Positions 42,781 through 51,721 of a stretch of DNA of 64,000 nt are shown in pieces. The stretch's first letter is position 1; every line of letters begins with the position of its first letter. The notes under the pieces were generated by a model. It was not told the DNA's origin. It was given only the letters and a program-made list of their open reading frames with translations, and made no database searches. The translations under genes and the position numbers were made by a program. The stretch covers positions 20,084 to 84,083 of the forward strand of contig DAOTGG010000001.1 of assembly GCA_035446985.1 (NCBI GenBank). Direction: 5' to 3'. Source of the DNA: JAQUSX01 sp035446985. Its GTDB lineage: Bacteria; Bacillota; Clostridia; Christensenellales; CAG-314.

Positions 42781-43664
42781 AAAATATCAGTCTATTCTCT
42801 GGTTATGACAAACAAATATCGCTCGCTTTGGGATTTTTCGACTGTATGCATCTCGGTCACCGAAAGATTTTGGACGACGTCAAACAATCCGCCTCAGAAA
42901 TTGGTTGTGAGACGGCTTTATTAACTTTTGAAAATAATTATTTTGAGACTTTAGGCAAAAATGAAAAACTTATCTACACCTTCGACGAAAGAAAAGATTT
43001 ACTCGAAACACTTTCGCTGGACACTCTCATCAGCTGCGTGTTTGATAAAGATTTTATGAGTCTTACTTCCGACAAGTTTCTTTTGCTGTTGGACAAATTC
43101 GATATTAGGGCCATCGTCTGCGGTTTTGATTATCGTTTCGGCAGCGACAAAGCAGACATATATAAACTTGAAAATTATTGCTTGCAAAAAAGAATACAAT
43201 ACCGCGTTCAGCCGCCAGTCACTCACGACGGAGTAAAAATAAGCGCGACTGAGATACGAAAAGCATTGAACGCAAACAGAATAGATTTAGCCAACTTTTA
43301 CCTAGGCGACAAGTTTTTTATTCAAGGCGAAGTTGTTCGCGGAAGAAGCGTCGGTCACACGTACGGTTTTCCCACGGCTAATATTAAGGTCTCGGACGAC
43401 AAATTACTCCCGCAAGGCGTCTATGCGGCGGAAACGCACCTTGACGGCGTCAAATACACGGTCTTGGTTAATATCGGCAGCAAACCCACATTCGGTATTG
43501 ACAAACCGACAGTTGAAGCTTATATTATTAGTTACAACGGCGACTTGTACGGAAAAAAAATTAAAATAAGTTTAGTAAAATATATTAGACCCATTCAAAA
43601 ATTCAGCGACAAAACGGAACTTGCGAAACAAATCCAAAAGGATCTTAGCGAGGCTACATTATGA
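42777..43664 (+). CDS. ribF: Bifunctional riboflavin kinase / FAD synthetase
   Basis: The 295-residue enzyme turns riboflavin into FMN and FAD. N-terminal nucleotidyltransferase: LALGFFDCMHLGHRKIL with the HxGH motif and VCGFDYRFG. C-terminal kinase: GRSVGHTYGFPTANIKVSDD and LVNIGSKPTFG. I start at the ATG overlapping the truB stop. A further upstream in-frame start at 42705 would add 24 unmatched residues. Confidence 0.96.
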   Translation: MKNISLFSGYDKQISLALGFFDCMHLGHRKILDDVKQSASEIGCETALLTFENNYFETLGKNEKLIYTFDERKDLLETLSLDTLISCVFDKDFMSLTSDKFLLLLDKFDIRAIVCGFDYRFGSDKADIYKLENYCLQKRIQYRVQPPVTHDGVKISATEIRKALNANRIDLANFYLGDKFFIQGEVVRGRSVGHTYGFPTANIKVSDDKLLPQGVYAAETHLDGVKYTVLVNIGSKPTFGIDKPTVEAYIISYNGDLYGKKIKISLVKYIRPIQKFSDKTELAKQIQKDLSEATL

Positions 43665-44509
43665 CAAAATTCGGACCCAGCGGCAATTCCAACAGTTTTT
43701 ATGCGGAAGGATACGCTTCTACCGAACAAACTCCGAAATGGCTAAACGAAAGAGGACTGGACGCGTTTGAATATTCTTTCGGGCGCGGAGTTAATATCTC
43801 TGACACAAAAGCGTTATTGATACGCGAGCAAGCCGATAAATACGGTATAGAAATTTCCGTTCACGCGCCGTATTATATAAATTTTGCCAACACAGACGAT
43901 AGTATGATTGAAAAATCATTTATGTACGTCACTATGAGCGCGGACAAATTAAAACAGTTCGGCGGCAAAAGAGTGGTTTTTCACACAGCGTCTTTGGGCA
44001 AACTTTCAAGAGAAAAAGCGGTAGAGTTGACCAAAAACCGTTTAAAAATTCTGGCGGACAAAATTTACAAAGCAGGTTATGCGGATTGTTATTTTTGCCC
44101 CGAAACTATGGGCAAAATAAACCAAATCGGAACGCTTGAAGAAATAGTGGAATTTTGCAAGATTGACAAAATTTTTATTCCAGCCATTGATTTTGGACAT
44201 TTAAACGCTCGAAGTCTGGGCGGAATAAAAGGTATTGAAGATTACGACAAAATTTTGAGTTATATTATAGCGGAACTCGGCACGGAAAAAGCCGATAAAA
44301 TGCACGTTCATTTTTCCAAAATCGAGTACGGCAAAGGCGGCGAAATAAGACATCTTACGCTTGCCGACACAAAATACGGACCCGAGTTTGAACCGCTGGC
44401 AAAACTTATCAAAAAATACGGTCTTAACCCCGTGATTTTGTCTGAGTCCGATGGCACTCAGGCGGAAGACGCGATTACAATGAAAAAAATTTATAACGAG
44501 GTAAATTAA
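43661..44509 (+). CDS. nfo: Endonuclease IV-family TIM-barrel enzyme
   Basis: The 282-residue protein has the AP-endonuclease 2/xylose-isomerase-like barrel with metal-binding positions in ISVHAPYYINFA, VVFHTASLG, CPETMGKINQIG, AIDFGHLNARSLGG, MHVHFSKIEYG and ILSESDG. Endonuclease IV cuts DNA at abasic sites and needs zinc. The sequence is divergent at the N-terminus (GPSGNSNSFYAEG), so another member of this superfamily is possible. It overlaps ribF by 4 bases. Confidence 0.85.
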   Translation: MTKFGPSGNSNSFYAEGYASTEQTPKWLNERGLDAFEYSFGRGVNISDTKALLIREQADKYGIEISVHAPYYINFANTDDSMIEKSFMYVTMSADKLKQFGGKRVVFHTASLGKLSREKAVELTKNRLKILADKIYKAGYADCYFCPETMGKINQIGTLEEIVEFCKIDKIFIPAIDFGHLNARSLGGIKGIEDYDKILSYIIAELGTEKADKMHVHFSKIEYGKGGEIRHLTLADTKYGPEFEPLAKLIKKYGLNPVILSESDGTQAEDAITMKKIYNEVN

Positions 44510-44514
44510 AAATA

Positions 44515-45585
44515 ATGGAAAAAATCACTAATCTTTTTAAAAGGCTGACTAACGTTGACGCGGTATTGGTAACTTCTCAAAACAACCGTCAATATTTTAC
44601 GGGCTTTCAAGGCTCTTTCGGTTTTTTAGTTTTGACTAAAGATTTTGCTACTTATATCACAGACTCGCGTTATTTTGAAATGGCTACCGAAGCTATGGCT
44701 TCACTCGGAATCGCTGTTGAGCAATGCGACGGCGGACTAAACGCTTATCAGCACGCCGAAGATATTTTGAAAGCTATCAAAGCGAAAACGGTAGGTTTTG
44801 AAAACACGGAAATCACAGTTGCGGAATACGAAGCGTTAAAAACTAGATTGCCCGATTACGAATATATCCCCGTAGGCGAGGAAATCTTGAAAATTCGTCA
44901 AATCAAAACCGAGCAGGAATTAGAGTATATTGCAAAAGCGCAGTCGATTACCGATAAGGCTTTTACTGAAATACTTAAAATAATCAAAAAAGATATGACC
45001 GAACTTGACGTAGCCGCGGAACTTGAATATCAGTTGAAAAAGAACGGCGCGACAGGTCTTGCGTTCGATACCATAATAGCGTCGGGTACTAACTCTTCAA
45101 AACCTCACGCTCATCCGACAGACAAAAAAATCGCGGTCGGAGATGCCATTACTATGGACTTTGGCGCGAGATACAATGGTTATTGCTCGGATATGACGCG
45201 TACCGTATTTTTGGGAGAACCGAGCGAGCAAATGCGTAATATATATAATATCGTCGCGAAGGCTCAATTGGCAGTATTGAATAACGTCAAAAAAGGTATG
45301 ACTGGCAGAGAAGTTGACAGTCTTGCCCGTGAAGTTATTACCGCTAACGGTTTTAGAGATAATTTCCAACACGGTCTTGGTCACAGCGTAGGTCTTGATA
45401 TTCACGAAAGACCCACGATGAACCCCGCTTCGGACGAGATTTTGGTTGAAAATCAACTTATCACCGTAGAACCTGGCATTTACGTACCGGGACTTGGCGG
45501 CGTACGCATTGAAGACCTTATTATTATCAAAAACGACGGCATAATAAATTTGACAAAGTCTAACAAAACCCTTATAATACTGTAG
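44515..45585 (+). CDS. pepP: M24-family Xaa-Pro aminopeptidase
   Basis: The 356-residue dimetal peptidase removes N-terminal residues before proline. A creatinase-like N-domain (1-125) is followed by the pita-bread domain with the five metal ligands in MDFGARYNGYCSDMTRTVF, GHSVGLDIHERP, TVEPGIYVPG and GGVRIEDL. Position before efp is common in Bacillota and is consistent with a role on proline peptides. The perfect efp promoter lies inside its last 12 codons. Confidence 0.93.
   Translation: MEKITNLFKRLTNVDAVLVTSQNNRQYFTGFQGSFGFLVLTKDFATYITDSRYFEMATEAMASLGIAVEQCDGGLNAYQHAEDILKAIKAKTVGFENTEITVAEYEALKTRLPDYEYIPVGEEILKIRQIKTEQELEYIAKAQSITDKAFTEILKIIKKDMTELDVAAELEYQLKKNGATGLAFDTIIASGTNSSKPHAHPTDKKIAVGDAITMDFGARYNGYCSDMTRTVFLGEPSEQMRNIYNIVAKAQLAVLNNVKKGMTGREVDSLAREVITANGFRDNFQHGLGHSVGLDIHERPTMNPASDEILVENQLITVEPGIYVPGLGGVRIEDLIIIKNDGIINLTKSNKTLIIL
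45550..45578 (+). promoter_or_regulatory. Consensus sigma-A promoter of efp, inside pepP
   Basis: TTGACA (45550-45555) and TATAAT (45573-45578) are exactly 17 bases apart, a perfect pair embedded in the 3' end of pepP. It lets efp be expressed strongly and separately from the upstream operon. Confidence 0.85.
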
Positions 45586-45608
45586 TCAAGTTTTAGGAGG
45601 AAATTTTT

Positions 45609-46172
45609 ATGATACTGGCCGGTGATTTTAGAAAAGGCATGACATTCGTTATGGACGGCAATATTTACGTTATAGTGGACTTTCAACACGTCAAACCCGG
45701 CAAAGGCGCGGCTTTTGTCAGAACAAAAATAAGAAATATCGTCACTGGTGCGGTTTTGGAAAAAACTTTCAACCCGTCGGAAAAGTTTGAAAAAGCTGTT
45801 ATCGAAAGCAAGGATATGACTTATTCTTACGCAGACGGCGATATTTATTACTTTATGGATCAGGAAACATTTGACCTTGTGCCTTTGAATAAATCTCAGG
45901 TCGAAGACGCTTTGATGTTCATAACTGAAAATATGCCCGCTACGATAAAATTTTATAAGGGTGCGGCGTTCTCTGTTGAAGCTCCGAACTTTGTAGAACT
46001 TTTGGTTACGGTATGCGAACCGGGCGCGGTCGGCAATACGGCTACGAACGTCACAAAACCCGCAACCGTTGAAACGGGATACGAGCTTATGGTTCCTATG
46101 TTCGTCAACGAAGGCGACTATATTCGTATAGACACCCGTAACGGCGAATACATGGAAAGAGTGAAAAAATAA
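45609..46172 (+). CDS. efp: Elongation factor P
   Basis: The 187-residue factor relieves ribosome stalling at polyproline. Three beta-barrel domains are implied by length; the tip loop of domain I is HVKPGKGAAFVRTK, where Lys is the usual modification site. The C-terminal signature is NEGDYIRIDTRNGEYMERV. AGGAGG lies 9-14 bases upstream. No EF-P modifying enzyme is recognisable in the window. Confidence 0.97.
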   Translation: MILAGDFRKGMTFVMDGNIYVIVDFQHVKPGKGAAFVRTKIRNIVTGAVLEKTFNPSEKFEKAVIESKDMTYSYADGDIYYFMDQETFDLVPLNKSQVEDALMFITENMPATIKFYKGAAFSVEAPNFVELLVTVCEPGAVGNTATNVTKPATVETGYELMVPMFVNEGDYIRIDTRNGEYMERVKK

Positions 46173-46197
46173 TATTTATAAAATACTTAATTAAAAT

Positions 46198-46230
46198 AAC
46201 GGATTTGTTTAAAACAAGTCCGTTTTTTTT
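46198..46230 (+). terminator. Rho-independent terminator after efp
   Basis: AACGGATTTGTTT pairs with AAAACAAGTCCGTT through about 12 bp (one T-G pair), followed by eight T. Confidence 0.9.
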
Positions 46231-46413
46231 ATTACAAAATTTTATTCTGAAAGTTGTATTAAGCTGCACGATTGAATGGGGGTTCATTAGGTCGCAAATT
46301 CAATTCCAGTCATGCAAACAAATGGGGTGTTTTTTAGCATTAAATTTTTTAAACTTTTTCTTTTTCAAAAGTACTTTTAATTTTAACTATTTTTTTTATA
46401 ACTCGTTTGCTTA

Positions 46414-46442
46414 TCATAAACAATTTTTTTTTACCATAAATT
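46414..46442 (+). promoter_or_regulatory. Possible sigma-E-type promoter of the spoIIIA operon
   Basis: TCATAAA (46414-46420) and CATAAATT (46435-46442) with a 14-base spacer resemble mother-cell sigma-E promoters. In B. subtilis spoIIIA is sigma-E dependent. The predicted start would fall at the spoIIIAA ATG. The 46231-46413 stretch is a very T-rich leader without a recognisable gene. Confidence 0.4.
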
Positions 46443-46447
46443 ACAGT

Positions 46448-47320
46448 ATGAATTTAAGATTTTTGCCGCAGGAATGGCTGACCGCTTTGGGCAAAATCGA
46501 GGCGGACAAGCTTAATGAAATACGGCTGAGAGCAAATCAGCCTACCGTCGTGTGCGTCGGGGGAAAAAAGTTTTATCTGAACGAAAGCGGAATTAGCCTA
46601 AGCTCGGATAATGCTCTAACAGCCACGAATCAAATTTTGGAACGCATACTTTTGGCGGCTTGTCAAAAGTCCATTTACGCTTACAATTTTCAAATAGTGC
46701 AAGGATATCTGTCCGTTGAGGGAGGAATAAGGATAGGCGTATGCGGAAACGTGACGTCGGAAAACGGAAAAATCTTAGCTATAAAAGAAATTTCCGCTTT
46801 GAATATCCGAATACCGCACGTAGTTAAAGACTGTTCAAAAGCGGTACTAAAACACCTAAAACCGCTTTGTAATCTACTGGTTGTTTCCCCGCCGGGCTGC
46901 GGCAAGACCACGTTTTTGAGAGACCTGATATTTCAGCATATGGAAAAACGCGTTAATATTCTGCTTTGCGATGAGCGTAACGAAATATCGGCAAGTGTAG
47001 GCGGAGCGTCTACATTTGGACTGAGCGATTGCGATATTTACGTTTACGGCGAAAAATCCTATGTATTTGAAGCGGGCATAAGAAGTATGAGCCCCGAGCT
47101 TATCGTGTGCGACGAAATTTTGCCTTCCGATATGAGTTATATCACCGCCGCCGCCCAAAGCGGCGTCAACGTGTTTGCTTCAATGCACGGCAGAGACGTC
47201 ATCGAAGTCACGCAAAAGATAGGCTCTAATACGGTTTTTGACAGATACGTCGTGCTTTCAAACAGAAGCGGTGTCGGCACGCTTGAAGGTGTTTTTGATA
47301 AAGACTTAAAGAAAATCTAA
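46448..47320 (+). CDS. spoIIIAA: Stage III sporulation protein AA (ATPase)
   Basis: The 290-residue mother-cell ATPase powers the SpoIIIA-SpoIIQ channel between mother cell and forespore and resembles type II/IV secretion ATPases. Walker A is LVVSPPGCGKTTFLRDL; LLCDERNEIS and SPELIVCDEI follow. I start at ATG 46448 (MNLRFLPQEWLTALG), which fits the family. The open frame runs 81 codons further upstream through T-rich leader, which I reject. No ribosome site precedes the ATG. Confidence 0.93.
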   Translation: MNLRFLPQEWLTALGKIEADKLNEIRLRANQPTVVCVGGKKFYLNESGISLSSDNALTATNQILERILLAACQKSIYAYNFQIVQGYLSVEGGIRIGVCGNVTSENGKILAIKEISALNIRIPHVVKDCSKAVLKHLKPLCNLLVVSPPGCGKTTFLRDLIFQHMEKRVNILLCDERNEISASVGGASTFGLSDCDIYVYGEKSYVFEAGIRSMSPELIVCDEILPSDMSYITAAAQSGVNVFASMHGRDVIEVTQKIGSNTVFDRYVVLSNRSGVGTLEGVFDKDLKKI

Positions 47321-47371
47321 CCGTAATTAATATTTTTAAGGCAAATGCCCTTAAACGAATAGGAAGAAAAA

Positions 47372-47887
47372 ATGAAAATTTTGCTTGGCATAATGGGAAT
47401 TTTGGTCAGCGCGATTATCGGCGCGAAACTGTCGGAAAAATATAAGCGCAAAGAGCGGTTTTATTTCGATATTTTGTCTTTTTGCACTAGCTTTAGGGCG
47501 AACTTAGGCTTTCGCAGGTCGACGGTCGCGGAAGTCCTGGCGGAGAGCGGATACGACGACGATTTTAAAACATATGCGGAAAACGCGCTTATTTTAAGGA
47601 AAATCCCTAACGTTCAACCAATCGTAACAGCGGAAAAACCGCAAAAAAACGGCTTGAAAACAAACAAAAACCGTATGTTTTCAGAACAGGAAACGGTATA
47701 TATTGAAAAATTTTTCGATATATTAGGCGCGGGTGACGCAGACAGCCAGGACAGAGAAATAGGCTTTTACGAAAAATATTTTGAAAGAAAACTAACAGAA
47801 GCGCAGGAAACCGCAAAACAGCGCGCCCCGATGACAATGAAAATAAGCATTTTATGCGGATTCCTTTTTTGCGTTTTTTTGATTTAG
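47372..47887 (+). CDS. spoIIIAB: Stage III sporulation protein AB
   Basis: The 171-residue protein has an N-terminal membrane span (ILLGIMGILVSAIIGAKLS), a cytoplasmic helical region (KERFYFDILSFCTSFRANL) and a C-terminal hydrophobic end (MTMKISILCGFLFCVFLI). This is the SpoIIIAB layout, with similarity to secretion GspF-type proteins. AGGAAG precedes the ATG. The 119 bases before spoIIIAC hold nothing clear. Confidence 0.88.
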   Translation: MKILLGIMGILVSAIIGAKLSEKYKRKERFYFDILSFCTSFRANLGFRRSTVAEVLAESGYDDDFKTYAENALILRKIPNVQPIVTAEKPQKNGLKTNKNRMFSEQETVYIEKFFDILGAGDADSQDREIGFYEKYFERKLTEAQETAKQRAPMTMKISILCGFLFCVFLI

Positions 47888-48006
47888 ACAATATAAGAAA
47901 AAAATCAAATTTGTTATTTGATTGTCAATTTTTCAACATATCTAATCGAAAACAAGCAATTTTACAGCTGAAAAGCAAATAAATTCAAGGAGAACGGTGG
48001 CAGTAT

Positions 48007-48201
48007 ATGGGTATCGAAATTATTTTTAAGCTAGCGGGAATAGGGCTTGTGACTGCGATTGTGTGTATGCTTCTTAAACGCAGCGGCAAGGAAGAAATGG
48101 CTACTCTTACGGGCGTAGCAGGTCTTGTGCTGGGACTTATTATATTGATTGATATGGTAGTGCAGTTGTTTTCCGCGCTTCAATCGCTGTTCGGTTACTA
48201 A
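48007..48201 (+). CDS. spoIIIAC: Stage III sporulation protein AC
   Basis: The 64-residue membrane protein has two spans (about residues 3-21 and 32-52) around a short basic loop KRSGKEEMA, exactly the SpoIIIAC pattern. It is a membrane part of the mother cell-forespore channel. It is 3 bases upstream of spoIIIAD. Confidence 0.92.
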   Translation: MGIEIIFKLAGIGLVTAIVCMLLKRSGKEEMATLTGVAGLVLGLIILIDMVVQLFSALQSLFGY

Positions 48202-48204
48202 AAA

Positions 48205-48591
48205 ATGGATTTTATTCAGATAGTCATTATCGCCATTATCGCGGTCTCTGCAACGCTCGTCATACGCCAAATAAACCCCGAAATGTCGCTTTTGATAGGG
48301 GTCGGAAGCGGCGTTTTGGTCTTAATTTTAGTGTTGGACGAGCTGTACGAAGTCGTTTACGCTTTTTACAATATAGCGAAGATTTCAGGCGTAAACAATT
48401 CGCTTTTTTCCACGATTTTAAAAATCATAGGTATCGGCTATCTGGCGGAATTCGGCAACAGTATTTGCGTGGACGCGAACGCGAAAAGCCTGGGGGACAA
48501 GCTCCTGCTGGCTGGCAAAGTGGTGATTTTGGTAATGGCTTTGCCTATTATTATGCAGCTTATTCAAACGATTATGGAACTTGCTCCATAA
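48205..48591 (+). CDS. spoIIIAD: Stage III sporulation protein AD
   Basis: The 128-residue membrane protein has four likely spans and the family segments INPEMSLLIGVGSGVLVLIL and IGYLAEFGNSICVDANAKSL. It belongs to the SpoIIIAC/AD family and forms part of the channel base. It follows AC by 3 bases. Confidence 0.92.
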   Translation: MDFIQIVIIAIIAVSATLVIRQINPEMSLLIGVGSGVLVLILVLDELYEVVYAFYNIAKISGVNNSLFSTILKIIGIGYLAEFGNSICVDANAKSLGDKLLLAGKVVILVMALPIIMQLIQTIMELAP

Positions 48592-48607
48592 CCTTTTTAA
48601 AACAAAA

Positions 48608-49789
48608 ATGATTGCGCCGTTTATAAAAACAAATCGAATAAAAATATTTTTAGTCTTTTGTCTTGTTATTATAGTAGCTATGATTTTTTTGCCGAACACA
48701 GCTTTTGCAGACGAGGACGAGCTTACCACGCTCACCGAAGAGCAAGGCAACGCTATTGACTGGGACGAGCTGGAAGACTTTTTGGATTCGCTGGAAAGCG
48801 GCGTCAACGATAAATCCGCTTTTGAACTATTCAGCGCGCTTATTCACGGCGAATACACGGTGGGTAGCGGCGACTTTGCAAAATACGTTTTTGAAATATT
48901 TTTTTCAAGACTCGCTTCCGCTTTGCCGTCGATACTGACTATCGTTGCCGTTGCGGCTTTATGCGGACTTTTGGCGAAAAACAAGTCGACTGTTTTTGGA
49001 AAGTCAACGGGCGAGCTAGTGTTTTTCGTATGCTTTTCAGTAATAATCATAACGACACTCGCCTATGTGTGGACCTATGTGGAAAGCACGAAAGAAGCGT
49101 TAATCCGAGTAAAAACCTTGATAAATATAGTTATGCCCACGCTATTGGCTTTTATGGCGGCTATCGGCTCAAAAGTGGCTTTGTCGGTATATCAGCCCGC
49201 GGTAGCGTTACTGGCAAACGGCATAATAGAGATAGCTTGCAACGTGATTATGCCCTTGATTATTATCGCTTTTGTGTTTTCGGTAGTATCTAATCTTTCT
49301 AACGACGTCAGGCTCGATAAAATCACAACTTTCTTTAAAAACTTCGCCATGGCTTTGTTTGGAATAGCATTCACGGTATTTTCAGCTTTTTTGACTGTGC
49401 AGGGAATAAACGCAAACGTTTTTGACAGCGTTTCGTTAAGAGCCGCAAAATACGCCACAAAAAACTATATTCCTATAGTCGGCGGTTATCTGGCGGAAGG
49501 GCTTGACCTAGTTATGGCCAGCTCGGTACTCGTTAAAAACGCTTTCGGAGTGGTGGCTTTGCTTATGTTGGGGGCTATAATCGTTATTCCAGTAGTTGAG
49601 CTAGTCGTGTTCAATCTGCTTATGCAGCTTGCAGCGGGCATAATTGAGCCGATAACCGACGAGCGGATAGTCAAGTTTTTAACAGCTATTTCAAAAAATA
49701 TGATGCTGCTTGTCGTGCTTATTTTGGGAGTGGCTTTGATGCTTTTCGTCGTGATTTTACTGATTATTTCTACGGCTAACGTTTTTTGA
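48608..49789 (+). CDS. spoIIIAE: Stage III sporulation protein AE
   Basis: The polytopic membrane protein of 393 residues begins with a cleavable-looking signal (FLVFCLVIIVAMIFLPNTAFA), then an acidic stretch and six or more hydrophobic spans, with the conserved segment YIPIVGGYLAEGLDLVM. I take the ATG at 48608; a TTG at 48581, inside spoIIIAD, would add 9 residues. Neither has a strong ribosome site. It is thought to be a permease-like part of the channel. Confidence 0.9.
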   Translation: MIAPFIKTNRIKIFLVFCLVIIVAMIFLPNTAFADEDELTTLTEEQGNAIDWDELEDFLDSLESGVNDKSAFELFSALIHGEYTVGSGDFAKYVFEIFFSRLASALPSILTIVAVAALCGLLAKNKSTVFGKSTGELVFFVCFSVIIITTLAYVWTYVESTKEALIRVKTLINIVMPTLLAFMAAIGSKVALSVYQPAVALLANGIIEIACNVIMPLIIIAFVFSVVSNLSNDVRLDKITTFFKNFAMALFGIAFTVFSAFLTVQGINANVFDSVSLRAAKYATKNYIPIVGGYLAEGLDLVMASSVLVKNAFGVVALLMLGAIIVIPVVELVVFNLLMQLAAGIIEPITDERIVKFLTAISKNMMLLVVLILGVALMLFVVILLIISTANVF

Positions 49790-49802
49790 GGAGCAAAAAA
49801 TT

Positions 49803-50270
49803 ATGGGTATATGGATAATTTCCGTAACGGGTATCGTGGCTTTGACTTTACTTGTGGACATTATTTTGCCCGAAGGGGAGTCAAATAAATATGTAAAAGC
49901 GGTGATGTCGATATTGACGACTTTCGTTTTAATACAGCCGCTGCCGGGGGTTTTGTCGGAAAATTTTGACGTCGGAGAGTATTTTGAAATAGATACGGTT
50001 TCGGCTGACGCAGGTTTATCAAGTAAACTCGACGACATTAAAACAGATTACTGGGAAAACACCATAACCGCCGTTTTGAATAGCAACGGAGTGAAAAACG
50101 CCGATATAAAAGTGGTTTTGGACGAAGAAAAGGACTTTGTCGTAAAGGTTTATTTGCAAAATATAGTAATAGCGGACAACCAAAATCATATATTTATTAC
50201 TAAGTTGATAACGCAGATTTTTGAAGATAAGCTTGGAATATCCGCTGAAAGGATTAGTTTTTATGATTAG
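49803..50270 (+). CDS. spoIIIAF: Stage III sporulation protein AF
   Basis: The 155-residue protein has two N-terminal spans (about 4-22 and 32-52, with LVDIILPEGESNKYVKAVMS between) and a soluble C-terminal domain ending in FEDKLGISAERISFYD, the SpoIIIAF pattern. Its last 8 bases overlap spoIIIAG. Confidence 0.9.
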   Translation: MGIWIISVTGIVALTLLVDIILPEGESNKYVKAVMSILTTFVLIQPLPGVLSENFDVGEYFEIDTVSADAGLSSKLDDIKTDYWENTITAVLNSNGVKNADIKVVLDEEKDFVVKVYLQNIVIADNQNHIFITKLITQIFEDKLGISAERISFYD

Positions 50271-50745
50271 AGAATTTTGGGAAAAAATCAAAAAAATTAA
50301 ACACATAGAAATCTACGCCGCAATAATTTTATGCGTCGCCGCTCTTGTCGTATTTTTTGCGGATTTCGGCGGAAACACGACTACAGTCGTCACGGAAGAA
50401 AACTGGGAAGAACAGATATTATCTAACGTTACCGAAATAGTTTCTAATATCGAGGGAGTAGGCAAAGTCAGTATCGCTATTACTTATGACAGCGGTCTTG
50501 TGAACGAATATCTATATGAAACTAAGACCGAAACAAACTCAGGCAGCACCACCAGCACGAGCGAGATAGTCAGCTATAAGGGCGAACCGATAGTATTAAG
50601 AGAATTATACCCCGCCATTAAAGGCGTCGTCGTTGTTGCGGAAGGCGGCGACAAAACGGAAGTAAAATACAAAATCATAAAAGCATTGGTTACACTACTT
50701 GGTATTGACGGAAGTCAAATCGAAGTATTTGGATATAAAAAATAA
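50263..50745 (+). CDS. spoIIIAG: Stage III sporulation protein AG
   Basis: The 160-residue protein has one membrane span (IYAAIILCVAALVVFFADF) and a ring-building-motif domain outside (LSNVTEIVSNIEGVGKVSIA, GVVVVAEGGDK, ALVTLLGIDGSQIEVF). SpoIIIAG forms a large ring in the intermembrane space. The ATG at 50263 has AAAGGA about 11 bases upstream, inside spoIIIAF. Confidence 0.93.
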   Translation: MIREFWEKIKKIKHIEIYAAIILCVAALVVFFADFGGNTTTVVTEENWEEQILSNVTEIVSNIEGVGKVSIAITYDSGLVNEYLYETKTETNSGSTTSTSEIVSYKGEPIVLRELYPAIKGVVVVAEGGDKTEVKYKIIKALVTLLGIDGSQIEVFGYKK

Positions 50746-50761
50746 TTGGAGGATATTTTAA

Positions 50762-51247
50762 ATGTCAAAAAAGAAAAAAATCGTTCTGCTCGTGGCAATG
50801 GTTGCCGTACTAGCGATTGCCGCTTTCGTAAATATTTGGCTGATCAATAACAGCAACACAGATGTTACCGGCGACGGCGACGCTGTGGTTACGGGTAACT
50901 TTTTCAGCACTTACCGAACAGACAGACAGAACACCAGAAATTACGAAATAGAGCTGCTTGACGAAATCCTGGCTACAACAACGGAAGAGTACGCTCAAGC
51001 CAGAGAAGAGGCTATGGCTCAAAAACTCAAACTTATCGAAACAACGGAGCTGGAACTTTTGCTTGAAACAATGCTCAAAGCGCAAGGATTTACCGACGCT
51101 GTCGTTTCTATCGGCACGAGCAGCCAAAACATCAACGTAATCGTTTCCGCTGACGAACTGACAAAAGAAGATACGGCGAAAATATACAATGTTATAATAA
51201 GCGAAATCGAAACTACACCTGACTACATAAAAATATTGGCGATATAA
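50762..51247 (+). CDS. spoIIIAH: Stage III sporulation protein AH
   Basis: The 161-residue protein has an N-terminal span (IVLLVAMVAVLAIAAFVNIW) and an extracytoplasmic ring-building domain (ELLLETMLKAQGFTDAVVSI, VIVSADELTKEDTAKIYNVI). It binds SpoIIQ from the forespore side. SpoIIQ is not in the window. GGAGG precedes the ATG. Confidence 0.93.
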   Translation: MSKKKKIVLLVAMVAVLAIAAFVNIWLINNSNTDVTGDGDAVVTGNFFSTYRTDRQNTRNYEIELLDEILATTTEEYAQAREEAMAQKLKLIETTELELLLETMLKAQGFTDAVVSIGTSSQNINVIVSADELTKEDTAKIYNVIISEIETTPDYIKILAI

Positions 51248-51262
51248 CAGTAAACTAAATTA

Positions 51263-51291
51263 TTGTTTTTTTGCGGTAGTTATGGTATACT
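51263..51291 (+). promoter_or_regulatory. Sigma-A promoter of asp23
   Basis: TTGTTT (51263-51268) and TATACT (51286-51291) are 17 bases apart, with TG at 51283-51284 (extended -10). Confidence 0.65.
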
Positions 51292-51321
51292 AACTTCATA
51301 TAAAACATTTGGAGATGTCTT

Positions 51322-51663
51322 ATGAAGATAGTATCGAAATACGACGGAACGGGTAAAGTTGTTTATAGCACCGAAATAGTTAGAGGCGTGGTTGATTGCG
51401 CGATTGCCGAAATTGACGGCGTGGTAAAATACGACAAACGCACGAAAGCGGGCAAAAAGCAAACTAATAACTATATCAAAATCGACCATATCGGTGATTC
51501 GCTCTATATAGACGTTTATATCAAACTTCTTTACAACGTAAACGTTTCCGATATCGCGAGCAAGGTACAGGGAGCTATTAAAAACACATTGGAAACGATG
51601 ACCGAATTTGTGGTCAAAGACGTAAACGTTCACGTTATCGACGTGGAGTTTGACGAACAATAA
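51322..51663 (+). CDS. Asp23/Gls24-family envelope stress protein
   Basis: The 113-residue protein matches the Asp23/DUF322 family (YqhY-like): STEIVRGVVDCAIAEIDGVV, DSLYIDVYIKLLYNVNVSDI and VKDVNVHVIDVEF. In Bacillota the paralogue next to nusB (yqhY) is linked to acetyl-CoA carboxylase and lipid regulation. accB/accC are not adjacent here. GGAGAT lies 6-11 bases upstream. Confidence 0.93.
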   Translation: MKIVSKYDGTGKVVYSTEIVRGVVDCAIAEIDGVVKYDKRTKAGKKQTNNYIKIDHIGDSLYIDVYIKLLYNVNVSDIASKVQGAIKNTLETMTEFVVKDVNVHVIDVEFDEQ

Positions 51664-51673
51664 CTAACGCAAA

Positions 51674-51700
51674 AACCCTTTGGCTTTTTGTCAAAGGGTT
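51674..51700 (+). repeat. Perfect hairpin between asp23 and nusB
   Basis: AACCCTTTG (51674-51682) and CAAAGGGTT (51692-51700) form a 9-bp perfect stem with a 9-base loop. No T-run follows on the + strand, so it is a poor terminator and may be an mRNA processing or stability element. Confidence 0.6.
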
Positions 51701-51721
51701 AATATAAATTTAAAGGAAATT

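Noticed and set aside
46205..46447. Long N-terminal extension of spoIIIAA
   Set aside because: It begins within the efp terminator and encodes mostly Phe, Asn and Tyr from T-rich leader; family similarity begins at 46448.
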